The notes: generated by a model from the sequence alone, not told the origin. A stretch of DNA of 64,000 bases from Clostridium kluyveri (GCF_001902295.1 NZ_CP018335.1:744001-808000); one strand, 5' to 3'; positions 51,744-63,169 are shown, numbered from the stretch's first letter. A program made the numbers and translations.

Positions 51744-52943
51744 ATGGCAATTATTGTTCAAAAATATGGAGGAAGTTCTGTAGGCACTCCAGAAAAAATA
51801 AAAAATGTAGCAAATACCGTAGTAAATAAAGTAAAGGCCGGAAATAGTCTGGTAGTTGTAGTGTCAGCTATGGGAGATACTACGGATGATTTAATAGCGC
51901 TTGCAAGACAAATTACGGATAATCCAGATAAAAGAGAGCTGGATGCACTTTTATCCACGGGAGAAATGATGTCCTGTGCACTGCTTGCAATGGCTGTCAA
52001 AAATTTGGGATATGATGCGATAAGTTATACAGCTTATCAAATTGGAATAAAAACCAGTGGTCAATATGGTAAATCTCTTATAGATGATATAAATGCAGAT
52101 AGAATGAAGAAAAGTTTAGATGAAGGCAAAATTATAATTGCAGCAGGCTTTCAAGGTATAAATGATGAAGGAGATGTAACTACCCTTGGCAGGGGTGGTT
52201 CAGATACTACAGCTGTGGCTATAGCTGTAAAGTTAAATGGAGTATGTGAAATATACACCGATGTAGATGGAATATACAGTGTGGATCCTAGAAAATATAA
52301 AAATGCCCAAAAATTGGATGAAATAGATTATGAGGAGATGTTGGAACTTTCAAGTCTAGGGGCACAAGTTATGCATTCTAGGTCTATAGAACTTGCACAA
52401 AAATATAATATACCTGTGTATGTAGGATTAAGCAATAGTAATATAAGAGGAACAGTTATTAAGGGGGTAGATACAATGAATTTAGAAAGTAAACCAGTAA
52501 CAGGACTTGCGACCAGTGATGAGGATATTGCAATTACGGTAAAAGATATTAAAAATGATATAAATATTATTTCAAATTTATTTGAGAGTGTAGCAGAAAA
52601 AAAGATTAATGTAGATATGATAAGTCAAACTGCACCTATAGGTGGCAAGGTTAATGTATCCTTTACCATACCAAAAGATGATATGAAAGAATGTCTAACT
52701 ATTCTAAAATCCTACTTTAATAATAATCAGGTGGATATAGATGAAGACATAACCAAGTTTTCCATAGTAGGTATAGGAATGAAAACCACTTCAGGAGTAG
52801 TTGCAAAAATGTTTAAGTTATTTAGAGAAAATAATATAGCTGTAAAGATGATAACTACATCAGAAATAAGAATTACATGTGCTATAAAGCAAGAAGACAA
52901 AATGAAAACAATAAGTATTATAGCAGAAAAATTTAACTTATAA
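51744..52943 (+). CDS. lysC: Aspartate kinase
   Basis: 399 residues; GGGAGGAG before the ATG. Phosphorylates L-aspartate with ATP, first step to lysine, threonine and methionine. Kinase domain 1-245: KYGGSSVGTPEKI, STGEMMSCALLA, TLGRGGSDTTAVAIAV and YTDVDGIYSVDPR. C-terminal two ACT domains 265-399 (KPVTGLATSDEDIAITV.., TISIVGIGMKTTSGV-like FSIVGIGMKTTSGVVAKMF), which bind lysine for feedback control. Length fits the monofunctional class. Preceded by a lysine riboswitch and hairpin copy B; lysA follows after 45 nt, so both may share one transcript. Confidence 0.95.
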   Translation: MAIIVQKYGGSSVGTPEKIKNVANTVVNKVKAGNSLVVVVSAMGDTTDDLIALARQITDNPDKRELDALLSTGEMMSCALLAMAVKNLGYDAISYTAYQIGIKTSGQYGKSLIDDINADRMKKSLDEGKIIIAAGFQGINDEGDVTTLGRGGSDTTAVAIAVKLNGVCEIYTDVDGIYSVDPRKYKNAQKLDEIDYEEMLELSSLGAQVMHSRSIELAQKYNIPVYVGLSNSNIRGTVIKGVDTMNLESKPVTGLATSDEDIAITVKDIKNDINIISNLFESVAEKKINVDMISQTAPIGGKVNVSFTIPKDDMKECLTILKSYFNNNQVDIDEDITKFSIVGIGMKTTSGVVAKMFKLFRENNIAVKMITTSEIRITCAIKQEDKMKTISIIAEKFNL

Positions 52944-52988
52944 GGGTTTAATTATGTTTTTGGCAAAAACTTTTAGGAGGATACCAGT

Positions 52989-54284
52989 GTGAGATTAATA
53001 GGTAATATGGAAGTTAAAGATAATGTTTTATATATTGGGGGAATAAGTACTGAAAAATTAGTAGAAGACTATAGAACCCCACTTTATGTAATAGATGAAA
53101 AACTAGTTAGAGATAAATGCAGAAGATATTATAAAGCTTTTAAAGCACATAAAAATAATAAAGTCACTTATGCTGGTAAGGCCTTCTTAAATTTAGCTAT
53201 GTGTCAGATAATAAATAGTGAAGGACTGTATTTAGATGTGGTGTCAGAGGGAGAGCTTTATACTGCTTTAAAAAGTGGCTTTCCTATGGAAAAAATTTAT
53301 TTTCATGGAAATAATAAAACATTAGAAGAAATAGAAATGGGAATAGATGTTGAAGTGGGAAGATTTGTAGTAGATAATCTTTATGAAATGGATAAGATAA
53401 ATTCTTTGGCAAAGGAAAAAGACAAAATACAGAAGGTACTTTTAAGGATAACTCCTGGAATAGAAGCTCATACCCATGAGTATATAAAAACAGGACAGAT
53501 AGATTCCAAGTTTGGATTTACTATGATAAACGGTGAAATCATAGATGTAGTAAAGAAAGCTATAAGTCTTTCTAATATAAAACTTACAGGTATTCACTGT
53601 CATATAGGCTCACAGATATTTGAAACCAAGCCTTATGAAGATGAAGTTGAAATTATGCTGAAACTGGTAAGGAAGATAAAGGATGAAACTGGATACGAAG
53701 TAGAAGAGCTGGATCTTGGGGGAGGATTTGGAATATATTACACTCCAGAGGATAAGCCTAAGACTGTAGAAGATTTCTGTAGTATTATACTGGAAAGGGC
53801 AGAATTGAAATCAGAGGAATTAGGTATAAGATTACCATCTTTAGTAATAGAACCTGGCAGGTCCATAATAGGGAATGCAGGAACGACCCTTTATACCATA
53901 GGTGCAATAAAGGAAATTCCGGGTGTAAGAAAGTATGTGTCTGTAGATGGAGGAATGGTAGATAATATAAGACCTGCACTCTATAATGCTCCTTATGAGT
54001 GTGCCGTAGCAAATAGAGTAGAGGATGGCAGTAAGGAAGTGGTGACTATAGCGGGAAAATGCTGTGAATCAGGAGATGTATTGATAAAAAATGTACAACT
54101 TCCAAAAGTTCAATCAGGAGATATATTGGCTGTATTTACTACAGGAGCCTATGGATATTCCATGGCAAGTAATTACAATAAGATTCCAATTCCAGCAGTG
54201 GTTTTAGTAAAGAATGGACAATCAAGACTAATCTCTAAAAGACAGAGTTTTGATAATATGATAGAAAATCAAATAATGTTGTAA
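52989..54284 (+). CDS. lysA: Diaminopimelate decarboxylase
   Basis: 431 residues from the GTG at 52,989 (AGGAGG 7 nt upstream). Fold-III PLP enzyme making lysine from meso-DAP. PLP Lys64 in TYAGKAFL, HCHIGSQIFE, the glycine-rich phosphate loop GGGFGIYY, EPGRSIIGNAG, and the second-subunit Cys motif CCESGDVL. Ends with YNKIPIPAVVLV..QSFDNMIENQ. Last step of the lysine route whose first step is encoded by the gene before it. Intact. Confidence 0.95.
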   Translation: MRLIGNMEVKDNVLYIGGISTEKLVEDYRTPLYVIDEKLVRDKCRRYYKAFKAHKNNKVTYAGKAFLNLAMCQIINSEGLYLDVVSEGELYTALKSGFPMEKIYFHGNNKTLEEIEMGIDVEVGRFVVDNLYEMDKINSLAKEKDKIQKVLLRITPGIEAHTHEYIKTGQIDSKFGFTMINGEIIDVVKKAISLSNIKLTGIHCHIGSQIFETKPYEDEVEIMLKLVRKIKDETGYEVEELDLGGGFGIYYTPEDKPKTVEDFCSIILERAELKSEELGIRLPSLVIEPGRSIIGNAGTTLYTIGAIKEIPGVRKYVSVDGGMVDNIRPALYNAPYECAVANRVEDGSKEVVTIAGKCCESGDVLIKNVQLPKVQSGDILAVFTTGAYGYSMASNYNKIPIPAVVLVKNGQSRLISKRQSFDNMIENQIML

Positions 54285-54379
54285 TTTAATTCCATCCTAC
54301 TTGGGAATTTATATTTTCACTTTTATTGGGAACAATAATGAAAGTACAATTCTTTTTCACAAGAAAGGATGGATTTTTT

Positions 54380-57300
54380 ATGCTTTATGTTATAGGTATA
54401 GCTATAATTATATTCCTTGCAATGATTTATAAAAATTTAAATAAGTGTGTTGATGTGGATGAAAATATGGTAGATGACATTCCCACACTTAATCTAGGTA
54501 AAGAAGAGTTAAAAAAATATGCTAGAGAAATATCAATTATACCTGCACGAGTTAAGAAAAGAAGCTGTAAGAAAAAATTAATTGATAGTTTAGATAAAAA
54601 TTATAAAAATATTTTACATGGATATAATTTTTTTAACATGGAAATTAAAAACAGAGGGGATATAGTATTTTGTGCTGAATGGCTTTTGGATAATTTGTAT
54701 TTGATTAAAAAGGAGTATAAGGATATAAAAACTAATATGCCGGGAGATTATTATAATAATCTTCCTGTAATTACCAAAGGAGCTATGAAAGGATACCCTA
54801 GAATATATTACATAGCAAGGGAAATGTTACAGTGTAGTTATGGTACTGTAAGTGAAGAGGTTATAGAGAATTTTATAAGTGCCTATGAGGAAAATACAGT
54901 ATTAAAAAGCTGTGAACTTTGGGCACTGCCTATAATGCTTAGAATAGCCTTGATTCAAAATATAAGTAATATAACAGAGAATATAGTATTTATGCAAAAG
55001 GAAAGAAAAAGAGCGGAGTCTGTAGCAGAAGGTATTATAAATTCTGGAAGCAATATAGATTTTGAAATTGAACGACTTAGAAGGGATAGAATAAAATTCA
55101 CTTCACCTTTTACGGAAAGATTTATAAAAATATTAAGAGACAATTTTATAGATAGTGTGAAGGTATATGATTGGATAGATGAAGAATTGGATAAAGGAGA
55201 TAGCAGTGCTGCAAGGGCAGTGAATATAAATCATCAAAAGCAGGCTGTATATCAAGTATCTATGGAAAATTCCATTAATGGTATAAGAGAAGTATGTGCA
55301 TTGAACTGGAAGGAAAATTTTGAACGTCTAAGTTATGTGGAACAGGTGTTAAGAAAGGATCCAGCAGGGGTCTATGAACTCATGGACTTTAATTCCAGAG
55401 ATTATTACAGGCATAAAGTAGAAAAGTTATCTAAGAAGATAAATGTACCTGAGTCCTTTATAGCGAGAAAGGCCGTGGAATGTGCAGAGGAAGCATCTGG
55501 AGAGGTATATGAAAAACATGTAGGATATTATCTCATTGATAAAGGCATATCCTGTCTTAAGAAAAAGATAAAATCCAGTGGAGAAGAATATAAAAAAGTG
55601 AATTCTGAAATTGGAACTAATATAACAGTAGATCTCTATATAGGGACTATAATATTTGGTACTATTTTTTTGGATTTGTTAATAAATGGAATGAATTTTT
55701 ATGGTCAGAATTTGTCCATATGGAAATACATAGCAGCGGCTGTAATACTTTTAATACCAAGTAGTGAAATATTTATATCCATATTCAATTGGAGTATAAA
55801 TAAACTTGTAGAAACTAGATTTATACCTAAGATGGAATTTAAACAGGGTATACCACAGGAGTCTAGTACGGTAGTTGTAATTCCAGCACTTATAAACAAT
55901 GTAGATAGGTTAAAAAGTCTTATAAGTGATTTGGAAGTGTATTATCTAGCTAACGAGGAACAGAATTTGTATTTTGCATTACTTGGAGATTTTAAGGATA
56001 GCTTCTATAAAGAAGAAAGCGGGGATAAATTAATAGTAGAGACTGCCTTAGAAGAAATAAAGAGCCTTAATAAAAAATATGGAAATGGTCACAGAGATAA
56101 ATTTTATTTTTTGAGCAGATACAGAAAATATAATGAAAAAGAACAAAAATGGATTGGATGGGAAAGAAAACGGGGAAAATTAATGGAATTTAATTCTCTT
56201 GTAAGGGGAAACAAAAATACCAGTTATGATGTTATCAGCGGAGACATAACCAGCTTGTGCAGTGCAAAGTATGTAATAACATTGGATGCAGACACCAAAC
56301 TTCCGAAGGACACAGCCAAATTACTTATAGGAGCTATGGCCCATCCATTGAATATTCCTTATGTTGATAAAAACAATAAAAAGGTATTGAGAGGACATGG
56401 ATTAATGCAGCCTAGAGTGAGTGTAGGCGTGTTAAGTGCAAATAAGACAGTCTACTCTAATATTTTTTCTGGGGAAACAGGTATAGATATATATACAAGT
56501 GCCATTTCCGATGTATATGAAGATTTGTTTGATGAAGGTATATTTACAGGAAAGGGTATTTACGATATAGATGTGTTTAATAATATTTTACAAGATGAAA
56601 TACCTGAAAATACTGTATTGAGCCATGATTTGCTGGAAGGATCTTATGTAAGGGCAGGACTGGTAACTGATATAGAGCTTATAGATGGATACCCTGCCTA
56701 TTATGATTCCAGTTGTAAAAGGCTTCATAGATGGGTCAGAGGGGATTGGCAGCTTTTGCCATGGCTGTTCAAGAAAAATTCTTTAAATAAACTATCTAAA
56801 TGGAAAATAATAGATAATCTAAGAAGAAGTGCTGTGAGTCCTGCAGTTATAATACTTATTGTAGGGGCTTTAACTTTATTTTCTAATTCAGATAATTTGC
56901 TTTTGATAGCCCTTATTTCACTACTCTGTCCTATATTCTTTGATGTATCGGAGACTGTGGTTTCTCCTGTAAAAGGCATAAGTCTTTCAGGAAAAGTGAG
57001 TAATTTTAAAGTTGCTATAGAACAGTTTTTCCTAATATTAAGTTTTTTGCCTTATCAGGCGTATTTAATGTTAGATGCTATAGTGAGAACGCTCTACAGG
57101 GTTTTTATAAGTGGTAAAAATTTGCTTCAGTGGCAGACTGCTGCGGATGTGGAGGCAGCTTCAAAAAAAGAATTCAGTCATTATTTGAAAACAATGTGGA
57201 TAGGTAGTGTTATTGCGGTTGCAATAGGACTTTTAGGGTTTATGAACTCTTTGGAAACTGCATTTTTGGTATTGCCATTTTGTGTGGTTTGGTTCTTTTC

Positions 57301-60300
57301 GCCTTGGATAGCATTTAATATAAGTGAAGACAGAAATAACGATGAAGAGGAACAAATAAATGACGAGGATAGAAAATTGTTGAGGGAACTTGGCAGAAAG
57401 ACTTGGGCCTATTTTGAAGACTTTATAACTTCGGAAACCAACTGGCTTTCACCAGATAACTACCAGGAAAAACCTTATAAGGGAATAGCCTATAGAACTT
57501 CTCCGACTAATATGGCTATGGGTATTACTTCTAACGTAGTAGCCTATGATCTGGGATATATAGGTATATCAGAGTTTCAGTACAGACTTCATAATATACT
57601 TTCAAATATGGAATCTTTAGAAAAGTATAAAGGCCATTTTTATAATTGGTATGATATAAAAAATAAAAAGCCGCTTTATCCAAGATATGTATCTACGGTA
57701 GACAGTGGTAATCTAGTAGGATATATATGGCTTGTAGAGGAGAGTTTGGATGAATATATGGGATATCCTCTGATAAATAAAAATTTACCTTTAGGTTTGA
57801 AGGATACCTTGAAATTAGCAGAAGGTGAGATCTATAAAGAACTTAAAATTAAACAGGTATATAGAAGTTTTATAGATAGGCTTTCTAGTGATGAGCTGAA
57901 TAAATTTAAAGGGGAAGATAGGATCAATGTATTCTTGTTGAGATCATTTTTGTATGAATTAATAAAAAAATCTATGGAATTCGATAAAAAATCTATAAAA
58001 TTATATTGGAATATGAAAGTTTACAATATGTGTATAAAATTTTTGGAAGAATTAAATAATGTATTTCCATGTATTGCTTTTATAGATGAAGATTCACAAT
58101 TCAAAGATTTTAAACATAGATTTAATGATTTAGCAGTTAAGGTACCTTTAGAAAAGATTCCAACAGCTGTTGATGAATTAATTAATGAATTTGATCATCA
58201 GAGTGAAAACAATAATGTAAATGCTTTGAAAGAGCTTTTGTTACAGACTAAGTCAAATGTAGAAAAGATTATATTTGAAATGAGAACTATAAAAAATACT
58301 TTATCCAATATGGGAAAAGAACATAATTTCAGTATGTTGTATAATAAAAAAAGACAGCTTTTTGCCATAGGATATGATGTGGAAAAAGATACTTTAGGTA
58401 AAAATTATTATGATTTGCTTGCATCAGAAGCAAGGCAGGCCAGTTTTGTAGCTATAGCTAAAGGTGAAGTGGAACAGGCACACTGGTTTAACCTGGGAAG
58501 AGCCATGACTTCCGTAGGTGGAGGTAAAGGATTGGTTTCCTGGTCTGGAACTATGTTTGAATATTTGATGCCCCTTATAATTATGAAAGAATTTCCTGAT
58601 ACTTTGTTTAGTGAAACTTATGAATATATAGTTGAGGTACAAAAAAACTATGGAGATAAAAAGCATGTGCCTTGGGGTATCTCAGAATCTGCATATTATG
58701 ATTTTGACATAAATTCCATATATCAATATAAGGCTTTTGGAGTTCCAGGGATAGGATTAAAAAGAGGTCTTACCAATGAATTGGTGGTTTCCCCTTATGC
58801 TTCTGTAATGGCACTTCAAGTTGATTTTAAAAATGCATTGAAGAACATAAAAAGACTTATAGAACTTGAGGCTGAAGGAATATATGGATTTTATGATGCC
58901 ATAGACTATACTTGTGAAAGATTATCTAAAGGCAGAAAAAGTGCCATAGTAAACTGTTTTATGATACATCATCAGGGAATGAGTTTTATGTCTCTGGATA
59001 ATGTGCTTATGAAAAATGTTTTACAAGAAAGGTTTCATAGAATTCCAAGAGTTAAATCAGTAGAACTGCTTCTGCAGGAGAAAGTTCCAAAATCTATTAT
59101 TTATAATAGAGAAGAACACAGTAAAGAGGCAAAACCCCTATTTAAAGAGGAAAATATGGTGGGGAGAAAATATACCACTGCAGTTACTAAGGCACCAGAG
59201 ACAAATATAATTTCAAATGGAAATTATTATTTGATGATGACAAATAGCGGCAGCGGATATAGTAAAAGAAAGGATATTATGGTATATAGGTGGCGTGAAG
59301 ATGTTACTACGGATAATACAGGAATGTTCTTTTATATAAAAAATATAAATTCAAATGAGTATTGGAGTGCCACCTTTGAACCCTGTAAGTATGAAGGAGA
59401 AGATTATGAGGTCATATTTCTTCCAGATAAATGTGAATTTAAAAGAAAAGATGGTAATTTAAGAACTTATACCGAGGTCACCGTATCTCAGGAAGATGAA
59501 GGAGAAGTAAGAAGACTTTCAATTACAAATAGTAGTGATCATAAAAGAGAAGTTGAAATCACAAGCTATTTAGAGGTAACCCTTGCGCCATATAATGCGG
59601 ATTTGGTCCATCCTGCTTTTGGCAATTTATTTATAGAGACTGAATTTGTTCAAGAACCAATGTGTATTATTGCAAGCAGAAGGCCTAAGTCCAAGGAGGA
59701 AAAACTATGGCTTATGCAAACCATAGCAGTAGAAGGGAAACAGATAGGTTCTGTTCAATATGAAACTAGTAGAGTTAATTTCATAGGAAGAAATAGAAAT
59801 CTTATGAATCCCAGAGCTATGGATAATGATGCTCAATTAACTAAATCTATAGGTGCGGTAATTGATCCTATAATAAGTATGAGAGTTAGAGTGGTTATAG
59901 AGCCTGGAAAGACCTGCAGGGTAGCTTACAGCACTGTAACTGCAAATTCCAGGGAAAAGGCAATTGATCTTGCCAATAAATATAGAAATATGTCCAATAT
60001 AGATAGGATATTCCAACTGTCCTGGACAGAAGTGCAATTAGAAATGAAATATTTGGGAATAAAATCAAATCAGGTAAATATGTACCAGAAAATGGCCTCA
60101 AGGATTTTATTTATAAATGATTTATTTAAAGACCGATATGAATATATTACTAAAGTAAAGCAAGGTCAGTCAGCACTATGGCCTTATGGAATTTCAGGAG
60201 ATTTACCTATAGTTCTTCTTATTATAAGAGATGAAAAACATATGGAACTTGTGAGACAGCTTGTAAATGCACATGAATATTGGAGTTTGAAAGGATTGTC

Positions 60301-62998
60301 GGTAGATCTGGTTTTGCTGAATCTACAGGATACTTCTTATGTACAATTACTTCAGGATAAGATAAGAGATACAGTAAATTCCAGAAGGGCAGCCAGGAAA
60401 AATGTGCCTGGAGGAGTATATATTTATAATAATAGTACCATTAATAGGAGGGATATAGAATTTTTTATAGCTGTATCCAGAATTGTAATAGATGCTGAAA
60501 AGGGAGAGTTTGTAAAACATATTAAAGATACTGAAGGGAAAAGAGCAGCTTATGGAAATATAAGTAACAGGTATAAGAATAATACTTCAAATTACAGTTT
60601 TAAGATCCCAGAACTTCAGTATTTTAATGATATAGGGGGATTTTCTAAAGATGGAAAGTCATATTTTATAATATTAAAAAATTATAGTAATACCCCTGCT
60701 CCATGGATAAATGTGATATCGAATAAAAAATTTGGATTTCATATTTCCGAAAATGGAGTATCCTATACATGGAATAAAAACAGCAGAGAAAATAAACTTA
60801 CCACATGGTCAAATGATCCGGTAGTAGATGGAGAAGCTGAAGCGCTATATATAAAAGATGAAGTTACAAAGCAGATATGGAGTATATCTCCTAAGCCCAT
60901 AAGAGATTCAGGACAATATGTAATAGAACATGGCTTTGGATTCTCTACATTTAAACATGAAGCTAATGAAATATTAGGAGAGATGACTGTATTTGCAGAT
61001 ATTGAGCACAGTGTAAAGATCTGTCGGGTAAAATTAAAAAATATTGGAGTAGTTAAAAGAAAACTTTCACTCACCTATTATGCAAAATTAGTACTCGGAG
61101 TTTGCCATGAACAAACAGCCCAGTATATATACACAGGATTTAACAGTAGGGAAGAATATATATATGCTGTAAATCCCTATAGTGAATGTTTCGGAAGAGG
61201 CATATGCTATATGAAGATTTTAGGAGGGAAGGACTCTTCCTATACTTCAAGTAGAGAAGAATTTATAGGCAGAGGAGGAGATGTATCAGAGCCAAAGGGT
61301 TTGGAATATGAAAGTTTTTCCGGTAAAATAGGAGCTGGATTTGACCCTTGCTTTGCTGAAAATACAAGAATAGAGCTAAATGAGAATGATGAAAGTGAAA
61401 TTTTAATTCTTTTGGGACAGGAAGATAGTTTTGAAGAAATAAGCAAGGTTATTGAAAAATACAGCAGTATGGAAATTTGTTTCAAAGAATTAAGTAAAGT
61501 TAAGGATTATTGGGAAAAACTATTTAATGTTATACAGGTTACCACACCAGATAATTCCATGAATATTATGTTAAATGGATGGCTTATGTATCAAGTGGTG
61601 GCATGTAGGTACTGGGCAAGAACTGCATTTTATCAGTCTGGTGGAGCATATGGATTTAGAGATCAGCTTCAAGATGTAATGGCTATTTGTTACTTAAATC
61701 CTGATATAACAAGAGAGCATATACTGTATAGTGCTTCAAGACAGTATTTAGAAGGTGATGTACAGCATTGGTGGCATCCTCATGTGGAAAGTGGAATAAG
61801 GACTAGATTTTCAGATGATTTATTGTGGATGCCTTATGTAGTGGCAGACTATATACAAAACACTGGAGATTACAGCATATTGGATGAAGAAGTACTGTAC
61901 CTTGAAGATGAACAGTTGAAAGAAGGGGAAGATGAAAGATATAAAATATCCAATGTTTCAAATAAGAAAGGAAATATTTATGAACACTGTATAAAGGCTA
62001 TTGAAAGATCACTAAAATTTGGCCCTCACAATATACCTCTTATGGGTTCAGGAGATTGGAATGATGGCATGAGTACTGTTGGGAATAAGGGCCAAGGTGA
62101 AAGTGTATGGTTGGGATGGTTTTTATATAGTATATTGGATAAATTTCAGTCCATATGTAAATTTAAGAGAGATGATAAGCGTTCAGATGAATATTTAAAG
62201 CTGAAAGAGTTTATAAGAGAAAATATAGAAACAAATGCATGGGATGGAAGTTGGTATAGAAGGGCATATTTTGATAATGGAACCCCTCTTGGATCCGTTG
62301 AAAATGATGAGTGTCAGATTGATGCAATTTCACAATCCTGGGCAGTTATATCAGGCGCTGCTAAGGAATCAAGGGCCAGAGAGGCTGTAGATGCTCTGGA
62401 AAGAAATCTTATAAGAGAAGATAAGGGAGTTATGCTTCTACTTACTCCAGCTTTTGATAAATCTGCTTTGGAACCTGGATATATTAAGGGATATATACCT
62501 GGAGTTAGAGAAAATGGAGGGCAATATACCCATGCTGCTATATGGTCCGTTTTGGCACTTGCTAAGATATGTCATAATGATAGAGCGTATAAAGCCTTTT
62601 CCATGATAAATCCTATAAATCACACTAAAACCTATTTGAATTGTGAGATTTATAAGGTGGAACCTTATGTAATGGCGGCAGATGTATATGCAGTGGATTC
62701 TCATGTGGGAAGAGGAGGCTGGAGCTGGTATACAGGTGCTGCGGGATGGATGTATAGAACTGGCATAGAGACAATTCTGGGGTTGAAGTTCAATGAAAAT
62801 TATGGATTTACAATTTCCCCTTGTATACCAACTAGCTGGAAAGGATATACTATAAAATATACTAGAGGACAATGCATATATAATATAAAGGTAGAAAGAA
62901 ATTCTGAGGTAGGAATATGGCTTGATGGCAATATCATTCACAATAAGGTTGTCCCCTTTCTAAATGGAGGAGAACATGAAGTAAAAGTAAATATATAA
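54380..62998 (+). CDS. NdvB-type cyclic beta-1,2-glucan synthase
   Basis: 2,872 residues from the ATG at 54,380 (AAAGGATGG upstream; a TTG 18 codons earlier is poor). N-terminal TM helix 1-20, then TM pairs near 430-480 and 810-960. Glycosyltransferase (GT84) between them: LDADTKLP around 635-642 and RLHRWVRGDWQLLPW around 781-795. Then a glycoamylase-like domain (about 1020-1500, GLVSWSGTMFEYLMP, MIHHQGMSFMSLD), carbohydrate-binding pairs, and a C-terminal GH94 phosphorylase domain with SGDWNDGM at 2557-2564. This is the full cyclic beta-1,2-glucan synthase layout (synthesis, length control, cyclisation). In clostridia the product may be linear or cyclic beta-1,2-glucan. Intact despite its size. 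Confidence 0.9.
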   Translation: MLYVIGIAIIIFLAMIYKNLNKCVDVDENMVDDIPTLNLGKEELKKYAREISIIPARVKKRSCKKKLIDSLDKNYKNILHGYNFFNMEIKNRGDIVFCAEWLLDNLYLIKKEYKDIKTNMPGDYYNNLPVITKGAMKGYPRIYYIAREMLQCSYGTVSEEVIENFISAYEENTVLKSCELWALPIMLRIALIQNISNITENIVFMQKERKRAESVAEGIINSGSNIDFEIERLRRDRIKFTSPFTERFIKILRDNFIDSVKVYDWIDEELDKGDSSAARAVNINHQKQAVYQVSMENSINGIREVCALNWKENFERLSYVEQVLRKDPAGVYELMDFNSRDYYRHKVEKLSKKINVPESFIARKAVECAEEASGEVYEKHVGYYLIDKGISCLKKKIKSSGEEYKKVNSEIGTNITVDLYIGTIIFGTIFLDLLINGMNFYGQNLSIWKYIAAAVILLIPSSEIFISIFNWSINKLVETRFIPKMEFKQGIPQESSTVVVIPALINNVDRLKSLISDLEVYYLANEEQNLYFALLGDFKDSFYKEESGDKLIVETALEEIKSLNKKYGNGHRDKFYFLSRYRKYNEKEQKWIGWERKRGKLMEFNSLVRGNKNTSYDVISGDITSLCSAKYVITLDADTKLPKDTAKLLIGAMAHPLNIPYVDKNNKKVLRGHGLMQPRVSVGVLSANKTVYSNIFSGETGIDIYTSAISDVYEDLFDEGIFTGKGIYDIDVFNNILQDEIPENTVLSHDLLEGSYVRAGLVTDIELIDGYPAYYDSSCKRLHRWVRGDWQLLPWLFKKNSLNKLSKWKIIDNLRRSAVSPAVIILIVGALTLFSNSDNLLLIALISLLCPIFFDVSETVVSPVKGISLSGKVSNFKVAIEQFFLILSFLPYQAYLMLDAIVRTLYRVFISGKNLLQWQTAADVEAASKKEFSHYLKTMWIGSVIAVAIGLLGFMNSLETAFLVLPFCVVWFFSPWIAFNISEDRNNDEEEQINDEDRKLLRELGRKTWAYFEDFITSETNWLSPDNYQEKPYKGIAYRTSPTNMAMGITSNVVAYDLGYIGISEFQYRLHNILSNMESLEKYKGHFYNWYDIKNKKPLYPRYVSTVDSGNLVGYIWLVEESLDEYMGYPLINKNLPLGLKDTLKLAEGEIYKELKIKQVYRSFIDRLSSDELNKFKGEDRINVFLLRSFLYELIKKSMEFDKKSIKLYWNMKVYNMCIKFLEELNNVFPCIAFIDEDSQFKDFKHRFNDLAVKVPLEKIPTAVDELINEFDHQSENNNVNALKELLLQTKSNVEKIIFEMRTIKNTLSNMGKEHNFSMLYNKKRQLFAIGYDVEKDTLGKNYYDLLASEARQASFVAIAKGEVEQAHWFNLGRAMTSVGGGKGLVSWSGTMFEYLMPLIIMKEFPDTLFSETYEYIVEVQKNYGDKKHVPWGISESAYYDFDINSIYQYKAFGVPGIGLKRGLTNELVVSPYASVMALQVDFKNALKNIKRLIELEAEGIYGFYDAIDYTCERLSKGRKSAIVNCFMIHHQGMSFMSLDNVLMKNVLQERFHRIPRVKSVELLLQEKVPKSIIYNREEHSKEAKPLFKEENMVGRKYTTAVTKAPETNIISNGNYYLMMTNSGSGYSKRKDIMVYRWREDVTTDNTGMFFYIKNINSNEYWSATFEPCKYEGEDYEVIFLPDKCEFKRKDGNLRTYTEVTVSQEDEGEVRRLSITNSSDHKREVEITSYLEVTLAPYNADLVHPAFGNLFIETEFVQEPMCIIASRRPKSKEEKLWLMQTIAVEGKQIGSVQYETSRVNFIGRNRNLMNPRAMDNDAQLTKSIGAVIDPIISMRVRVVIEPGKTCRVAYSTVTANSREKAIDLANKYRNMSNIDRIFQLSWTEVQLEMKYLGIKSNQVNMYQKMASRILFINDLFKDRYEYITKVKQGQSALWPYGISGDLPIVLLIIRDEKHMELVRQLVNAHEYWSLKGLSVDLVLLNLQDTSYVQLLQDKIRDTVNSRRAARKNVPGGVYIYNNSTINRRDIEFFIAVSRIVIDAEKGEFVKHIKDTEGKRAAYGNISNRYKNNTSNYSFKIPELQYFNDIGGFSKDGKSYFIILKNYSNTPAPWINVISNKKFGFHISENGVSYTWNKNSRENKLTTWSNDPVVDGEAEALYIKDEVTKQIWSISPKPIRDSGQYVIEHGFGFSTFKHEANEILGEMTVFADIEHSVKICRVKLKNIGVVKRKLSLTYYAKLVLGVCHEQTAQYIYTGFNSREEYIYAVNPYSECFGRGICYMKILGGKDSSYTSSREEFIGRGGDVSEPKGLEYESFSGKIGAGFDPCFAENTRIELNENDESEILILLGQEDSFEEISKVIEKYSSMEICFKELSKVKDYWEKLFNVIQVTTPDNSMNIMLNGWLMYQVVACRYWARTAFYQSGGAYGFRDQLQDVMAICYLNPDITREHILYSASRQYLEGDVQHWWHPHVESGIRTRFSDDLLWMPYVVADYIQNTGDYSILDEEVLYLEDEQLKEGEDERYKISNVSNKKGNIYEHCIKAIERSLKFGPHNIPLMGSGDWNDGMSTVGNKGQGESVWLGWFLYSILDKFQSICKFKRDDKRSDEYLKLKEFIRENIETNAWDGSWYRRAYFDNGTPLGSVENDECQIDAISQSWAVISGAAKESRAREAVDALERNLIREDKGVMLLLTPAFDKSALEPGYIKGYIPGVRENGGQYTHAAIWSVLALAKICHNDRAYKAFSMINPINHTKTYLNCEIYKVEPYVMAADVYAVDSHVGRGGWSWYTGAAGWMYRTGIETILGLKFNENYGFTISPCIPTSWKGYTIKYTRGQCIYNIKVERNSEVGIWLDGNIIHNKVVPFLNGGEHEVKVNI

Positions 62999-63001
62999 TG
63001 T

Positions 63002-63041
63002 AATTATACCTCCTAAATTTATTTGGGAGGTTATAATTTTA
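63002..63041 (+). terminator. Terminator after the glucan synthase gene
   Basis: AATTATACCTCC pairs with GGAGGTTATAATT across TAAATTTATTTG, followed by TTAAAT. Confidence 0.8.
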
Positions 63042-63169
63042 AATAATCTAACAATTGGGGATATGTACTATATAATATAGTATGGTATAAATTAACATAG
63101 CAATTTTCAAATGTTTATAGTACAATATATGATGATATTTAGTGAAATTTGAATCTTTTGGGATTTAGG

